Part shown: positions 45,901 to 56,700 of the stretch, one piece after another | Layout: each line of letters opens with the position of its first letter | Numbering within the stretch: the stretch's first letter is position 1 | Notes under the pieces: generated by a model | Databases searched by the model: none | The model's input: only the letters and a program-made list of their open reading frames with translations | What the model was told of the DNA's origin: nothing | Origin: Hepsetus odoe | Lineage: Eukaryota > Chordata > Actinopteri > Characiformes > Hepsetidae | Direction: 5' to 3' | Assembly: GCA_017165825.1 (NCBI GenBank) | Contig: CM029383.1 | Span: forward strand, 2,536,436-2,600,435 | Length of the DNA stretch: 64,000 nt | Position numbers and translations under genes: made by a program

Positions 45901-47867
45901 AATCACAGCTGCTTTTTAGAGCTCTTAGAGCCAGTGCTGTGCTGCTAGATCTCAAATGTACCTTTATGCTGTAATGTGTGAATAGAAGGCAAGTCGGGCT
46001 ATAACCCTAGAGAGTCAGGAAAGAGGAATATGAAAGCATTTATAAACCAGACATACAAGGACCTTTCCAAGATATGAAGCTGCAAGAGTTTACATCCATA
46101 TTCATCTATGTTAAAAATACATGGGGATGTTATGGATAGATGCAGATCACACCCTATAAGGGGGCTTCTCTGCTGAGCTCCTCTTGCATCCTAGTTTTAT
46201 ATTCAGGAGTCTAACTCTACTTATATGCACCAGCCTTCCATCAGCCAGCCTAGCAAAAACTAGAATCATGCTCATTTGCACTGGTCACACAAGAGACTAA
46301 ACCCGACTTACAGGGCTGAGAAACATGTTTCATGTAGCATCTGTAAAGTAGTATATCCCTTTTTTTTTTCTTTTCTCCACTTTGTTGAGACACATTTCAG
46401 TTTGATTCGTAGCTGCAGATGGCCATTTTCAGTCAGCTGAAGGCTTGTTTTCAGTGTTGAAAAGTGTGCCTGATGTTATGCACTCTCACTCCTTCCCTCT
46501 AGAAATTACATTTGTTTTTGAAGTGAATCTTTTGAGAATGTTGAAGCTAAATTAGTGCATTTTTTTGTTGTTTTTTTTTGCGCCATGTATAGATCTTTGA
46601 AATGTATAGTTATGATGTCCTCTCACATTTCAACCTTTGTGAATGTTCGAGTCAGTCACTGTAACTGACAGCATCCATTTAAGTTCAGTCAGTAGCTGAG
46701 TGCCAGCCTTATTTCATCAAGTGCAGTGTCTGAATAAATGAATTGAATGTTCCAGCCCCTCTTTCTGCTGGTGTTTATCCATTATTGGTACTTCAGTTTA
46801 AAGCAGGGAAGACTTGCATCTCCAGAATGACTTTTGTACCAAAAAGAATTTATGAATTTGGTGAATTTTGTAAATTTGATTTTGCTCATCGTCTATGTCA
46901 AAACACAACCTTGTATCCCCATTTTTTTTTTCTAGAATAATTTTGCATCATTTTGAAAAAATCCGCTTCACTGTGTCATTTTATGATGAACTGACCAAAA
47001 AAAACTGCACAAAATTTAATTTTTTTGGAAGTTGGGAATTTTTTTATCTTCTAAAGCCACATGTCTGGGGTGGTGTTTAGGTAGACAGTAGATCAGAATA
47101 TCTCAAATGAATAAAATAATGCTTTTAAATGAATCACAAATTCAGGTATCTCGTGTAACACTTTGAGTTATGTACCTAGAACACTGCATCTTCGCTTTTC
47201 AGAAAAGCCCATGAGCATTGACGGATCCTTTTTATATTTTAACATGGCTAAAAAGAGCTTGCTTGTTTGTTTTGGCTTATGCAGTTGATGCCATCAAGGT
47301 CTATCCTGTGTCACATGGCTGCATTGCTTTGTCCCACCTCATCTACAAATGCATGTATTGCTGAGGCTGCAGATAGTAATGCTCGCTAGCATCCATTTAG
47401 AATTTCCACATTACATTAAATCCCTTAATTACAGGCATTACACTATTACCAACATCAAATTACAGAATGCAAATTGTATTTGATCTTCAAAATGTCAAAC
47501 AAAATCTAATCAGGGCATAACCATTCCAATTAATTGCCACAAAAATTGTGTTTTATTAAAATGCTGCACTGCCACTGGCTGAAGAATGCTGAAATGCTAG
47601 CGCTCATATGCTCTTCAGTTTACTTTGGTGCACTGAAGCTGCTCTTTATATGAGGGGGGGGGAAGGGGAGGGGCAGGTTTCAGACATAACGTCAAATACT
47701 GTAATAATGTAACCACAGGCACTCGCAAAACTACGGTTTTATTTGACACTTTTTTGTTGTTTAAAATTCAGGGGAAATAGTGAATGTACATTTATGATCT
47801 TGTGTTCTTTTTTCTGTTTGTACAGCTTTTGAATGGGACAGAAAACGATGTAGACGATGAAAGTTAA
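33946..47867 (+). CDS. pitpnb: PITPNB (phosphatidylinositol transfer protein beta)
   Basis: Ten shared coding exons join in frame: 33946-33965, 35361-35391, 36874-37019, 37749-37840, 38060-38067, 38769-38843, 38960-39043, 41136-41213, 41335-41445 and 42072-42194. They give 256 codons, and one of three candidate last exons (43274, 44937, 47826) completes 269-272 residues; human PITPNB has 271. The START-like fold carries family marks including [44 protein letters not shown] and [19 protein letters not shown]. The protein moves phosphatidylinositol, phosphatidylcholine and sphingomyelin between membranes and acts at the Golgi/ER. PITPNA is the alternative, but the RGTSAA-type tail and the TTC28/MN1 neighbours favour PITPNB. 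Confidence 0.96.
35361..35391 (+). CDS. pitpnb: PITPNB exon 2
   Basis: 31-nt exon encoding [10 protein letters not shown], flanked by tctcctcag and gtgagt. Confidence 0.95.
35431..35600. mobile_element. Short fold-back (hAT-like) non-autonomous element
   Basis: About 170 bases with imperfect terminal inverted repeats: CAGGGGTGAGCAACTCCAGT at the left and ACTGGTGGTGCCCACCCCT at the right. It resembles a common fish fold-back repeat that carries gene-poor insertions. It lies in PITPNB intron 2. Confidence 0.65.
35692..35723. repeat. Poly(C)-poly(A) tract
   Basis: A run of about 17 C followed by about 16 A in PITPNB intron 2. Confidence 0.95.
35828..36072 (+). mobile_element. tRNA-derived SINE, diverged, PITPNB intron 2
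   Basis: Head CAGCAGTGGCCTAGTGGTTA, then CCAGTAGGTTGCCC, a diverged TTTAGCAAGG, TGCCCCCTGCTGCATG, and a tail CACTTTCACTTA. It is more diverged than the 2.28-kb and 33.3-kb copies. Confidence 0.78.
36425..36622 (-). mobile_element. tRNA-derived SINE, degenerate, - orientation
   Basis: Weak inverted match to the same SINE family: AACGAAATGTATCC, GATGGGGATGGTACC, GTGATTCGAAAACC near the box-B position, and CCTTGTCTTTAACCAC at the head. Confidence 0.55.
36874..37019 (+). CDS. pitpnb: PITPNB exon 3
   Basis: Encodes [20 protein letters not shown], then [20 protein letters not shown] and IYHLK. It ends in AG of a split Ser codon. The acceptor is gttcctgcag and the donor is gtgaat. Confidence 0.95.
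37749..37840 (+). CDS. pitpnb: PITPNB exon 4
   Basis: Encodes [20 protein letters not shown] and [10 protein letters not shown]. It ends with a single A of the following Ile codon, which makes the 8-nt exon at 38060 necessary. The donor is gtaggt. Confidence 0.95.
38060..38067 (+). CDS. pitpnb: PITPNB 8-nt microexon
   Basis: TTGTTACG, flanked by tcccttcag and gtgagt, completes A|TT GTT ACG (Ile-Val-Thr). This restores the conserved CRTIVTNEYM sequence between exons 4 and 6. Without it the frame is lost. Confidence 0.92.
38769..38843 (+). CDS. pitpnb: PITPNB exon 6
   Basis: Encodes [20 protein letters not shown] and GCMEN. Acceptor ttttgcag, donor gtgagt. Confidence 0.95.
38960..39043 (+). 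CDS. pitpnb: PITPNB exon 7
   Basis: Encodes [20 protein letters not shown] and DKSQVEPG. Acceptor attatcag, donor gtgagt. Confidence 0.95.
41136..41213 (+). CDS. pitpnb: PITPNB exon 8
   Basis: Encodes [20 protein letters not shown] and LGPDWK. Acceptor tctttcag, donor gtgcag. Confidence 0.95.
41335..41445 (+). CDS. pitpnb: PITPNB exon 9
   Basis: Encodes [20 protein letters not shown] and [17 protein letters not shown]. The WW pair belongs to the membrane-docking loop of PITPs. Acceptor tctctacag, donor gtaaat. Confidence 0.95.
42072..42194 (+). CDS. pitpnb: PITPNB exon 10, last shared exon
   Basis: Encodes [40 protein letters not shown] and E, ending in phase 0. Three downstream exons are compatible with this phase. 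Acceptor aactgcag, donor gtaagg. Confidence 0.95.
43274..43321 (+). CDS. pitpnb: PITPNB alternative last exon A (Thr-262 tail)
   Basis: The acceptor ttgtgttcag precedes 15 codons and a stop: [15 protein letters not shown]. It aligns with the human splice form 1 tail, where Ser-262 is a protein kinase C site; the residue here is Thr-262 in the KGTVRG context. No convincing poly(A) signal lies close by. A weak AATAAA is at 44387-44392, so the exon may end there or be spliced onward after its stop. Confidence 0.82.
   Translation: MRYKGTVRGTTAAEE
44937..44987 (+). CDS. pitpnb: PITPNB alternative last exon B (no phosphosite)
   Basis: The acceptor ctctttcag follows a strong pyrimidine tract and precedes [16 protein letters not shown] and TGA. 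Position 262 is Gln, so this tail lacks the phosphorylatable residue, as in the mammalian splice form 2. Confidence 0.88.
   Translation, partial: LRKTGQVRGTSAAHEQ
44988..46755 (+). other. pitpnb: PITPNB 3' UTR for exon B form
   Basis: About 1.75 kb of non-coding, T-rich sequence ending at the poly(A) signal AATAAA (46733-46738). No coding frame of interest is present. Reverse-strand frames at 45,650-45,955 are chance. Confidence 0.6.
47826..47867 (+). CDS. pitpnb: PITPNB candidate alternative last exon C (acidic tail)
   Basis: An acceptor with a T-rich tract (ttctgtttgtacag) is followed by [13 protein letters not shown] and TAA, in the phase required by exon 10. The poly(A) signal AATAAA (47871-47876) begins four bases after the stop, with a downstream T-rich stretch. 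The tail would be acidic and unrelated to tails A and B. It lies 2.8 kb beyond exon B, before MN1. Splice site, phase and signal all agree, but transcript evidence is lacking. Confidence 0.55.
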   Translation, partial: LLNGTENDVDDES

Positions 47868-48034
47868 TTTAATAAATTTCACCATGAAAGATTTTCAGTT
47901 CTTGGTCTCCTGCTTGCAGTTCTTTTTTTAATCGTGTGATCATGAAGTGAGAAACAGGACATGCAGTCTGTGCTCCCAGTTGGTCCACATGTGTACTATT
48001 GCTGTTGTTATGCATGTATAACAACAGCAACAGC

Positions 48035-48273
48035 AAGTGAAAGTGACCATTCTTGTCATTGCAAGGTCACAGCACAGCACACTGAACCACAACAAAATTG
48101 GACCTCTGCCTTTAACCCTTACAAACACAGTGCAGCTCTGAAAGCACCCAAGGAGCAGTGACAGGGACGGTACCTTGCTCAAGGGTACCTCAGGCCAACC
48201 TACTGGTGAGGGAATCAAACCCACAATCTTCCAAGCTAGGTCAACTCCCTAACCACTAGGCCACCGCTGCCCA
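48035..48273 (-). mobile_element. tRNA-derived SINE, - orientation, between PITPNB and MN1
   Basis: Well-preserved inverted copy: AGTGAAAGTGACCATTC at its left end, GGTACCTTGCTCAAGGGTAC inside, and at the right end CCCTAACCACTAGGCCACCG, the complement of the box A head. Confidence 0.83.
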
Positions 48274-48779
48274 AAGCAAATGTTTATAAATGATATAGAT
48301 AATTTACAAATATAGGATTTTGCATACATATTATATATAGTATGATATAAATACATATTACGTATATAACGTTTGAAATATTTCCCATTAAAAAAATTAG
48401 ACATGCACAGACATGTGCTGTCAGGCACCACTAGATGGCAACATTTGGCTTTCAGATCAGCAGCGTCTGATTTCTGGCGATCACATCATAAGTTACCCTG
48501 AAGCAGGTTCATATACAGGTTCAGGAGCACTGACCCCAGTGTGTTCAACCTTCCGACAAGTTATCAGATCGGCTTGTCGTTTATGGATGGACAGTGCATT
48601 ATACATAATACGTATCAAATGATCATTTATTGCATTTAAAAGTGAATTTTAGTCACAAAAATGGATTTTAATGATAAAATTCGTGTTTGTCCATTTACCG
48701 GGATTCTTTCATTTTGAGATCAGGGATTTTATTATCATTCCTATATTATGAGTCTTAGTATTATTGTTATTATAAATAA

Positions 48780-49011
48780 ACCTTTAAAGCTCTGCGTCCC
48801 CTGCTCGCATGTGGGCGTGTCCGTGTGAGGCCCCTCCCCCCGCGCTGCTGGAGATGAGGGAATGTCAAACTTGTTGCCGAGAGGAGAAGAAAACACGTCC
48901 AGTAAGAAGATGAGCCGGACAGCCGTCAGGATCTTTTCTGAGATGCAGCGAGTTGCCGGATGAGCAGCCGACTGGATGTCTTTCACACAGTGTCCGCAGC
49001 CCGGCTGTGTG

Positions 49012-49057
<46 letters not shown>

Positions 49058-49490
49058 GCTGCTCGGCTCCCAGACTAGTTCATGTCTCGCGGATGTGCAG
49101 CGCAGTCAGAGAGCTGGGAATGTTTTCTCCGATTTCTTTGTCCGTCTGGCCGTCTGCACGCCGCGCTGCTCTGCTGTGTCTGCTACAAAAAAGGCTTTTG
49201 CTCAAGTGAATGTAAAGGAACGTTTCTGAAGATGTGCGTTTCGCAGGATCATCTCCGTAATGTCACACACTTGTCCTGGATGTGTGCAGAGAGACCAAAG
49301 TTTTTGCACTACGTGGATATTACCCCTCATGCTGGAAAGGTACTGAAACATTAGCTCATGTGTTTCAACTTTTGCAACAAACATCACAAATTACACTGAT
49401 TTAATTTCAGTTGTTTCAGATCCCAGCTATCACTTGATATCTCTCTGTGATATTTAGAGAGACTGATTTTTTTCTTTTTACTGTTCGCAG
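48780..49490 (+). promoter_or_regulatory. mn1: Probable MN1 promoter and 5' leader region
   Basis: GC-rich, CpG-containing DNA starts at about 48,790 (GGCCCCTCCCCCCGCGC at 48,828), in contrast to the AT-rich DNA on both sides. There is no TATA box. A possible acceptor (tactgttcgcag) at 49,479-49,490 suggests either a continuous leader or a 5' UTR intron. The transcription start cannot be fixed. Confidence 0.5.
49014..49059. repeat. (CA)n(CG)n alternating purine-pyrimidine tract upstream of MN1
   Basis: About 15 CA units run straight into about 8 CG units, 46 bases of perfect alternation in a GC-rich region about 580 bases before the MN1 start codon. Such a sequence favours left-handed Z-DNA. 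Confidence 0.95.
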
Positions 49491-49491
49491 T

Positions 49492-49581
49492 ATGGACCCT
49501 GTTGGAAAGGAAGAAAGTAAGAAACAGTATTTGGAATTACAGAAAATGGGATTACTCCCAACTTTGGACTGTGTGCTCTGA
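49492..49581 (+). other. Upstream ORF in the MN1 leader
   Basis: ATG at 49492, directly after a possible splice acceptor, opens 29 codons (MDPVGKEESKKQYLELQKMG and nine more) and stops at 49,579-49,581, ahead of the MN1 start. It is in a different frame from MN1. If the leader is transcribed it could reduce MN1 translation. I recognise no family. Confidence 0.45.
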
Positions 49582-49642
49582 TTTATTGAAGTCTTGTTTG
49601 GGTGACTGGGATTACACGCACAAGCCTTTGTGCAGAGCAACA

Positions 49643-52600
49643 ATGAACACTAACTATAACACCCCTGGATTTCACATGAAAGCACCATCGGTAGCCGTGG
49701 AGCCAGTCTTGGGCCCTTTGAATGAGCCCCTCGTGCAGGGTCTCAACTTCATGCCGAGCAGGGAGCAGTATGGATTCCAGCCTCACAGCCATGGGGATAT
49801 GCTCACTGCAGGAGTACAGCAGCAACATCAACTCCACATGCAGCTGCCTTTCAACAACCAACAACTTCATCCTGACCAGCCTTCACACCCCTACCAGGAT
49901 GTGGCTACCTCATGCTTGCATGGGGACAGACACATTGGCTTCAGTGGGAGCAACGCAGGGCACCAGCACATGTTTGAATCAGAATTTGGTCAGCTCACAG
50001 AAGCCCAGACACGAGAATGCCTTTCGCAGCAGCAGCGACTGGCAAGTATGCCAGATTATCATCTCCACGGCCATCCTAACAGCAACCATGCTGTGCCAGC
50101 CCCATGTTTGCCTCTGGATCAGTCACCTAACCGCGCTGCATCCTTCCACGGCCTCCCGTCCTCTTCTCCTGAAAGCAACAGACTTGAGCACTATAGGCTT
50201 TTCCCACAGGGAAGGGTGGGAGGATCTCAGTACTGTTTCCCATGTGATCCTCTGTCTGGCCATTTTGATATGGCCGGATTGTCTGCTCCTGACTCCACCG
50301 AGCCCAAATTCTCCTATTGTGAAGCAGGGAGCCAGATGGCTGGCGGTAACTTCCCCGCTTTCAATCATGGCGGCTCCCGAGCTATGATTGGCAGTTCTAA
50401 AGTCGACCAGCATCTACCTCATCAAAACATGTATTCGGACAGATTTGGGATCAGGGGCAAATTGGAACCTGGAGTCTCGGCTAGACACCACCTCCTGGCC
50501 CAGCAGAGGGGACCCATGGCAAGACAGAACCCCAGCTCCCCTGTCTTTCCTCGCTTGTACCATCCCCCAGACTTTGTTCCACCTAGTCCAGACATGCAAA
50601 ACGGCAGTGCAGTGGTCCATGCTCAGCCTGGCCAGATGGATCATCACATACACAGGTTAAATAACCACAATTTGCATCCTTTTGGGGATCCCTTGTTTAA
50701 TTCTCCCCAACTTAGATCTCAGCCGCCTCATCAGCAACACTCTTACACTCTCAACTCTTACTCCTATTTGAATGTCGCCAAGAGGCCACGGTTTGATCTC
50801 TCAAATGGCTCTGTTGGGGAGAGCTGCAGCCCCCTGAGCAGTGGCTTACATAATCGGCCAGAGCTTGAGAACCACCTCTCCCCCTCTGCCTTTCCCACTC
50901 CCATGGGGGAATTCACAGCTCATGTGACCGATGGTTTTCCATCAGGCCCCTCGCTGAGTTGTGGCACACGCCAACAGCCACCACTGCTTCGCCGACAAAA
51001 TGCAGCCATGATGATCAAACAAATGGCATGCAGGAATCAGCAGCAGAGAATTAGGCAAGGTGACTTGCAGCCGCTAAGTCATCATGGTGACATTACACCG
51101 AATGGCATGGCTCATAGAGGACTGCTGGGTAGTATGTCACAGCTAAACTTTGAACAGAAGCATCATTTTCATGGCAACTTCGAGGCACAGAGCCCTCACC
51201 TACCTCATGAAAACACCTGGTTTTCTGACTCCCATCAGCAGTGTAGGGAAACTACAATTCCCACAATGGAGCAGACACAAAATGGACACAACCTTATGTG
51301 TAGACCAGGGGTCACAACTGGGGACTTGCAGTCTTTAAATTCACCTGGGCCACACAATCAGTATGAAAATGGAATCAAAAATCCTCTGCAGGTACAGCCA
51401 CCAAATGATGGAACAATGCAGCCAAATGCACCCCTGGACAGGAAGCAGAGCGAATTTGCAGGAGCCGCTATGAGGCAGCAGCATGGCTTCCCTCATGGGG
51501 GGCCAAATCAGCAGGGAACCCCTCCAAGCAATCCTCCTGGCTTCAGTTCCTCATCAGGGAGCTATCAGTCCCATCCCGATTACCTCTCCAGCCAGCACCT
51601 GTCAGTCAATAAGCTTGGGGCCCTCTCTATAGGGAATTTAAATAAAGGCAGTACAAAAGATAGTGTTTTTGGCCAAAGCTGTCTGGCAGCTCTCTCCAAT
51701 GCTTGCCAGAATATGATTGCCAGTCTAGGGGCCCCGAACCTCAATGTGACTTTTAATAAGAAGAGCCAAAACGAGGCCAAACGCAAACCAGGTCAGGTAG
51801 AGCAGGACGTAAATAGCAGTGGCAGTGGCGGGGCTTGTGGCCCAGGGGCAGAGTATTTCCAGAGCAATGCTCCTCAGAATAGTCAAACGCCATGCTCTGG
51901 GAATAACAACAATGTGATAGTAGGTCAGAGTGCTCCAGGCCTGATCGTGAATAGGGAAAGTAGCACCCACTCCCCAAACAACAATGTGGATTCTGGGAAT
52001 GAAGGAAAAGCAGCAACAGGCAATGGTCGAGGGAGAGGAAAGAGAAGACGGGATAGTGGACACATAAGTCCAGGAAACTTTTCCCCTTCATGCAGTAATA
52101 ACCCTGTGGTTAGTCCAGGCCAGCAAGCATCTTCTTTAAGTTTGGGCATTGAGAACCAAGGCAGGACACCTGAAGGCTCCCTTGTATCCCCTTCTTTTGG
52201 AAAACCTGATCTCACAACCTCTATGGATAGTGGTATACAAAGCGTGGGAAAATCTGATGGTGTTTCACCCTGTATGGACTATCTAGATGATGCTAGCCCT
52301 AATTACAGCAATGAGGAGGCTAGAAACAGAACAAGCATGAAGTGTAATTCAGACAACAGGACGGGATATTCTGACACGCCTTGCATGGAACAGGTAAGGA
52401 CGCCACTGGGTAGCTCAGGTCAAGATGATGTGCACCCCCTCGAGATTCTTCAGGCACAAATCCAGCTGCAGAGGCAGCAGTTTTGCATCTCTGAGGACCA
52501 GTCTCTTGGAGGGCAGGCTGGCAAGAAGACCTGCCAATCTGGACTCAACGGAGACTGTGCTCTGATAAACTGTAGCCCAGAGTCAGTAAAGGGCCCTTTG

Positions 52601-52745
52601 AATGCCATTGACCTTGACTCTCTAATGACAGAGCAACATGCCACTTGGTATAGCCCTAGCAGCAAGGGACTGATAGAGGACCCTGGGAATGGCAAGTGCA
52701 TTGGGTTCTGGGACAGAGCAAGACGCCAGAGTGACAACAAAGAAG
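49643..52745 (+). CDS. mn1: MN1 exon 1
   Basis: 1,034 codons plus one base. The start has A at -3. The human N-terminal MFGLDQFEP-type sequence is not found upstream. The long polyglutamine run of mammalian MN1 is reduced to RQQPPLLRRQN. The donor is GAAG|gtaaat at 52745/52746; reading through it gives only a few more codons before a stop, so the splice is needed. Overlapping out-of-frame ORFs here are shadows. Confidence 0.95.
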
Positions 52746-53582
52746 GTAAATGCAATCGACTCACAGCGAGACCATGATAAATTGGTGGTTTTATGGACTG
52801 CTGAGTTTACTGTGATGACTTAATGGCTGGATAATGAACAACTTTAGGTAGCTTAACCTCTGGGGCTTTACAGCTAATCTTTCTCAGAGAAATGCTCTTT
52901 AATTAGCACACTTTCCTACACTCCGTCTGGAGCTGACAGACACAGCATGTAAAGGGGAGAAAAGGAAGACGTGGTGCTTCTTTTACTGGAATTCAATAAT
53001 GTACAGTTTGTGGTAAAAACGTTCACTTCTAATTTAGAAAGTCCAGAGCCATTGTTCCTAGACTAAACAACTAGATATGTTAGGAATTCCTTGTGCTTAT
53101 TACTTTTTATGTCCTGTTGTGAAATTATGACTCCGAAACAATTATATGATACACCAAAATAATGATTTAAATCTTTAACTTGCACAGTAATTACATGTAG
53201 AATGGAGGTTGTAGGATTACTAACAAAAAAAAATAGTAATTTCAAAAGACCTATAGATAAATAGATTAAATCATAAATAGATAAATCAGTTTTGCTGCTT
53301 TTTCAGTATTATACAAATTTATTACACTTAATCCTTATAACTCTTTTACTGCTACTAGTATATATAAATACATATATAAATATATATATAAATACTAGTA
53401 GCAGTAAGAGTACAGAAGTACAGAGCTTAAACAATTAAACAATAAATTTATATATATTTAAGCTCTGTACTTCAAGCAGGAATCAGGAACTTAAACTCTG
53501 TTTTTAAAAACTGGTCGTAAAATATATAAATAAATGAATCATCTTTTTTCTTCTTGCAAAGGTAAAGAGTTTCAAGTAATTC

Positions 53583-53636
<54 letters not shown>

Positions 53637-53647
53637 ATATTAGTAAG

Positions 53648-53684
<37 letters not shown>

Positions 53685-53730
53685 TAATATTATATATATA
53701 TATATATATATACATATACATACATGTGTG

Positions 53731-53767
<37 letters not shown>

Positions 53768-56700
53768 GTGTGTGTGTGTGTGTGAACTACTAGGGTTAAT
53801 TAAAACTGTGTTATCTTAACTTCTCTTAGATGAGACAACTATTTTGAGAGACCTTTTGAATAATAGAAAATGTATGGCTTTGTTTTAGTGTTTAGAAAAG
53901 CTCTTGTTTTTAAAGAGCTCTTGGAGAAAATGTGTGTGTGTGTGTTTGTGTGTGTGCATGCGTGTGTGTGTGTGTATGTGTGTGTATTTAATCTTATCCA
54001 TAAATCTCCTTGGAAAGTACTCAGTTGAGTTTGCTGCTGATGCTGAAGCACATTTTCCGCTTTGTCTCATTATCAATCCCCGTGAGATTTACAGCGTTAA
54101 AATGTGTGGCCCAGATAGAGCCACGCCGGCTGTAGGACGGATAGTGAGGGTCATTTTTTGTTCATTTTGTGTTTTCTTTTTTCACCATTGAGTTTTCCCC
54201 ATTGCTACTGTTTTTTAACAGCTGAAATAAGATAATAGTTAGTAAAAACACTGCGGTGCTCTCATTAACAGGAATATTAACTGTGATTAGTAATTTTGAT
54301 AGCACTGTGTATTGTGAATTAACTGCTTTGTTTTTTCTTGCTATTTGCTTGTAAGGTGGCTTCTGTGTAGCAAAGTAAAATTACACCAGTGCAAATATGA
54401 AAAGGATTTCAAGAGGATGCGTGTGTGAGAACAAGAGTGAGATGATTAGCTGTAATGATTTGTGTTCTTTCACTGTTTTAATGAATCAGTGAAGACAGTT
54501 GTCAAAAACGGAACTTCCAACAGGAGCTGTTGGATATCCTGAGAGCAGAGAACAAAACAGTCCGAAACAGGATCAAATACAATGCCAAGGACTCTTATAT
54601 CTCTCTGGGGAGGCAAACTCAAAACTTCACAGACTGAAAACAGTGGGATGTATTTAGTTAAGACAGGACAGGACAGGAATTAAAGGAATAGTCTAGCAAA
54701 TTAAAACAAATCTAAGGTACACGGTTGGCTGTAGCCAATCAGTCCCGATTCTTTAGAACAAAGATATGAAGGTAACACTGCTCATAAACACTAGTCACCT
54801 AAATCTTTCATGTTAACGTATTCCCAAAATTTCCTCTGCCTCAGATTGCACCCAGCTCTTCGTTAAGGTGGAGCAGATTTTTCAGTGTGTTTTAGAAAAC
54901 ACAGTATAAGCCATAGCTTTTTATAAGACTGAATTCAACAGGACTGATCACACACCAGATTCCTGGGATTTCATGAAGGTCTTTGTTTTTGTGAAAACAG
55001 ATCCTGTAAACTAAAAAAACTTTCTGCAATGTGGTAAAGTTTTACTTATATTTAAAACTCATGACAAGTTATAATGTGTCCTGAACCACATCAGCACATC
55101 TACTCTACCTTAATGATCTGGCAGCTTGAGCAGTTTTTATTTTGAAGGGTGTTTTTACAAAAAAAGATTTGGGTGACTGTTGCCTCATGACTTCTAAACT
55201 GAAGAAAGAAAATTTCAACACCAAACATGTCTTGATAGACCAACTAGTGGAAACTAAAACTATTGGACTGTTGTCACTGGATGCTTCAGTAGAATTTAAC
55301 ATTGATGTCTGCAGGCAAAATGCATGTCTGCAAGCAAAAACCAGCGCAATGTTTTATGTGTAATTTACATGAGTATGCCTTTTATGGGAGTGTTTGTCTG
55401 TCAGAATGAATTAAGGTGTCTGATGTTTTCTGCCAGAGCTCCTCCTGTACGCGGTACTATTTTCCATTAAGAACGTAAGGAGAAATGATGATCTCGTTTT
55501 GGCATTTCCAGCCTGTTTTTTGCCAAAAGGGAGGTTGGCGCTGTCAAAGATGCATCAGAGAATCCAAAGCCTTTGCTTTGATTTACACAATCTTCCCTCC
55601 CTGCAACACCCTCCTACTTATAAACACATGCTGTAAGTGCCCTGGCGCTGTAGAACAAAACCTGGCTCAGAACACACTTCTGATGTAAATAGTATGTCAC
55701 ACTCCCATGATTAGTGCCTCAGTAGATGTAAAGCACTCAAAAAGTGTCAACGCACAATGGCACGTTTTTATTTACAAAGACAATACATATACAGTACTGT
55801 GCAAAAGTTTTACGCAGGTGTGAAAAAATGCTGTAAACAAAAAATGCTTTCAGAAATATAAATAATGATTGTTTATTTTTATCAATTTACAAAAGTGAGC
55901 GAACAAAAGAAAAATCTAAATCAAATCAATATTTGGTGTTACTACCTTTTGCCTTCAAACCAGCATCAATTCTTCTGGCCCCCACAGAGCCCTGATCTCA
56001 ACATCATCCAGTGTGTCTGGGATTACATGAAGAGACAGAAGGATGTGAGGAAGCCTACATCCACAGAAGATCTGTGGTTAGTTCTCCAAGATGTTTGAAA
56101 CAACCTACCAGCCGAGTTCCTTCAAAAACTGCGTGCAAGTGTACCTAGAAGAATTGATGCTGTTTTGAAGGCAAAGGGTGTTCACACCAAATATTGATTT
56201 GATTTAGATTCTCTTTTGTTCGCTCACTGCATTTTGTTTATTGATGAAAATAAATGATTAACACTTCCATTTTTGAAAGCGTTCTTTGTTTACAGCATTT
56301 TTTACACACCTGCCTAAAACTTTTGCACAGTACTGTATGTCAGTCCTAAAGGCACACTGACAAAAACAGGATATGTAATCCTAAAGGGGGGGTCTAGCAA
56401 AAAAATAACTAATAAGTAAAAATAAAAGCAAAAGTTAAACCAGAAAAATAAGATTAGAAAAATAAGAAAAAAGTTTATTGGCTCTTTTAAAATATTTAGG
56501 AATTTTTACACTTCTCTTATCAATATGTTATAAACATTATACAAGATTCTTTGCGAGAATGCATGGTTGGATAAATCTTTCATTGGGCCTTTGCTTTTGG
56601 TCTAGATTTCTTCATCCTTAAATGTTTCTTCATGCTTTATGTTTGCACATTTACAAAAAGCTTTTTTTAAATTAAAAATAGTCATTTAAAGATCCTTAGG

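Noticed and set aside
49722..50387. 221-residue + strand frame inside MN1
   Set aside because: It is in another frame of the conserved MN1 exon, with no known domain, and only the MN1 frame shows family motifs.
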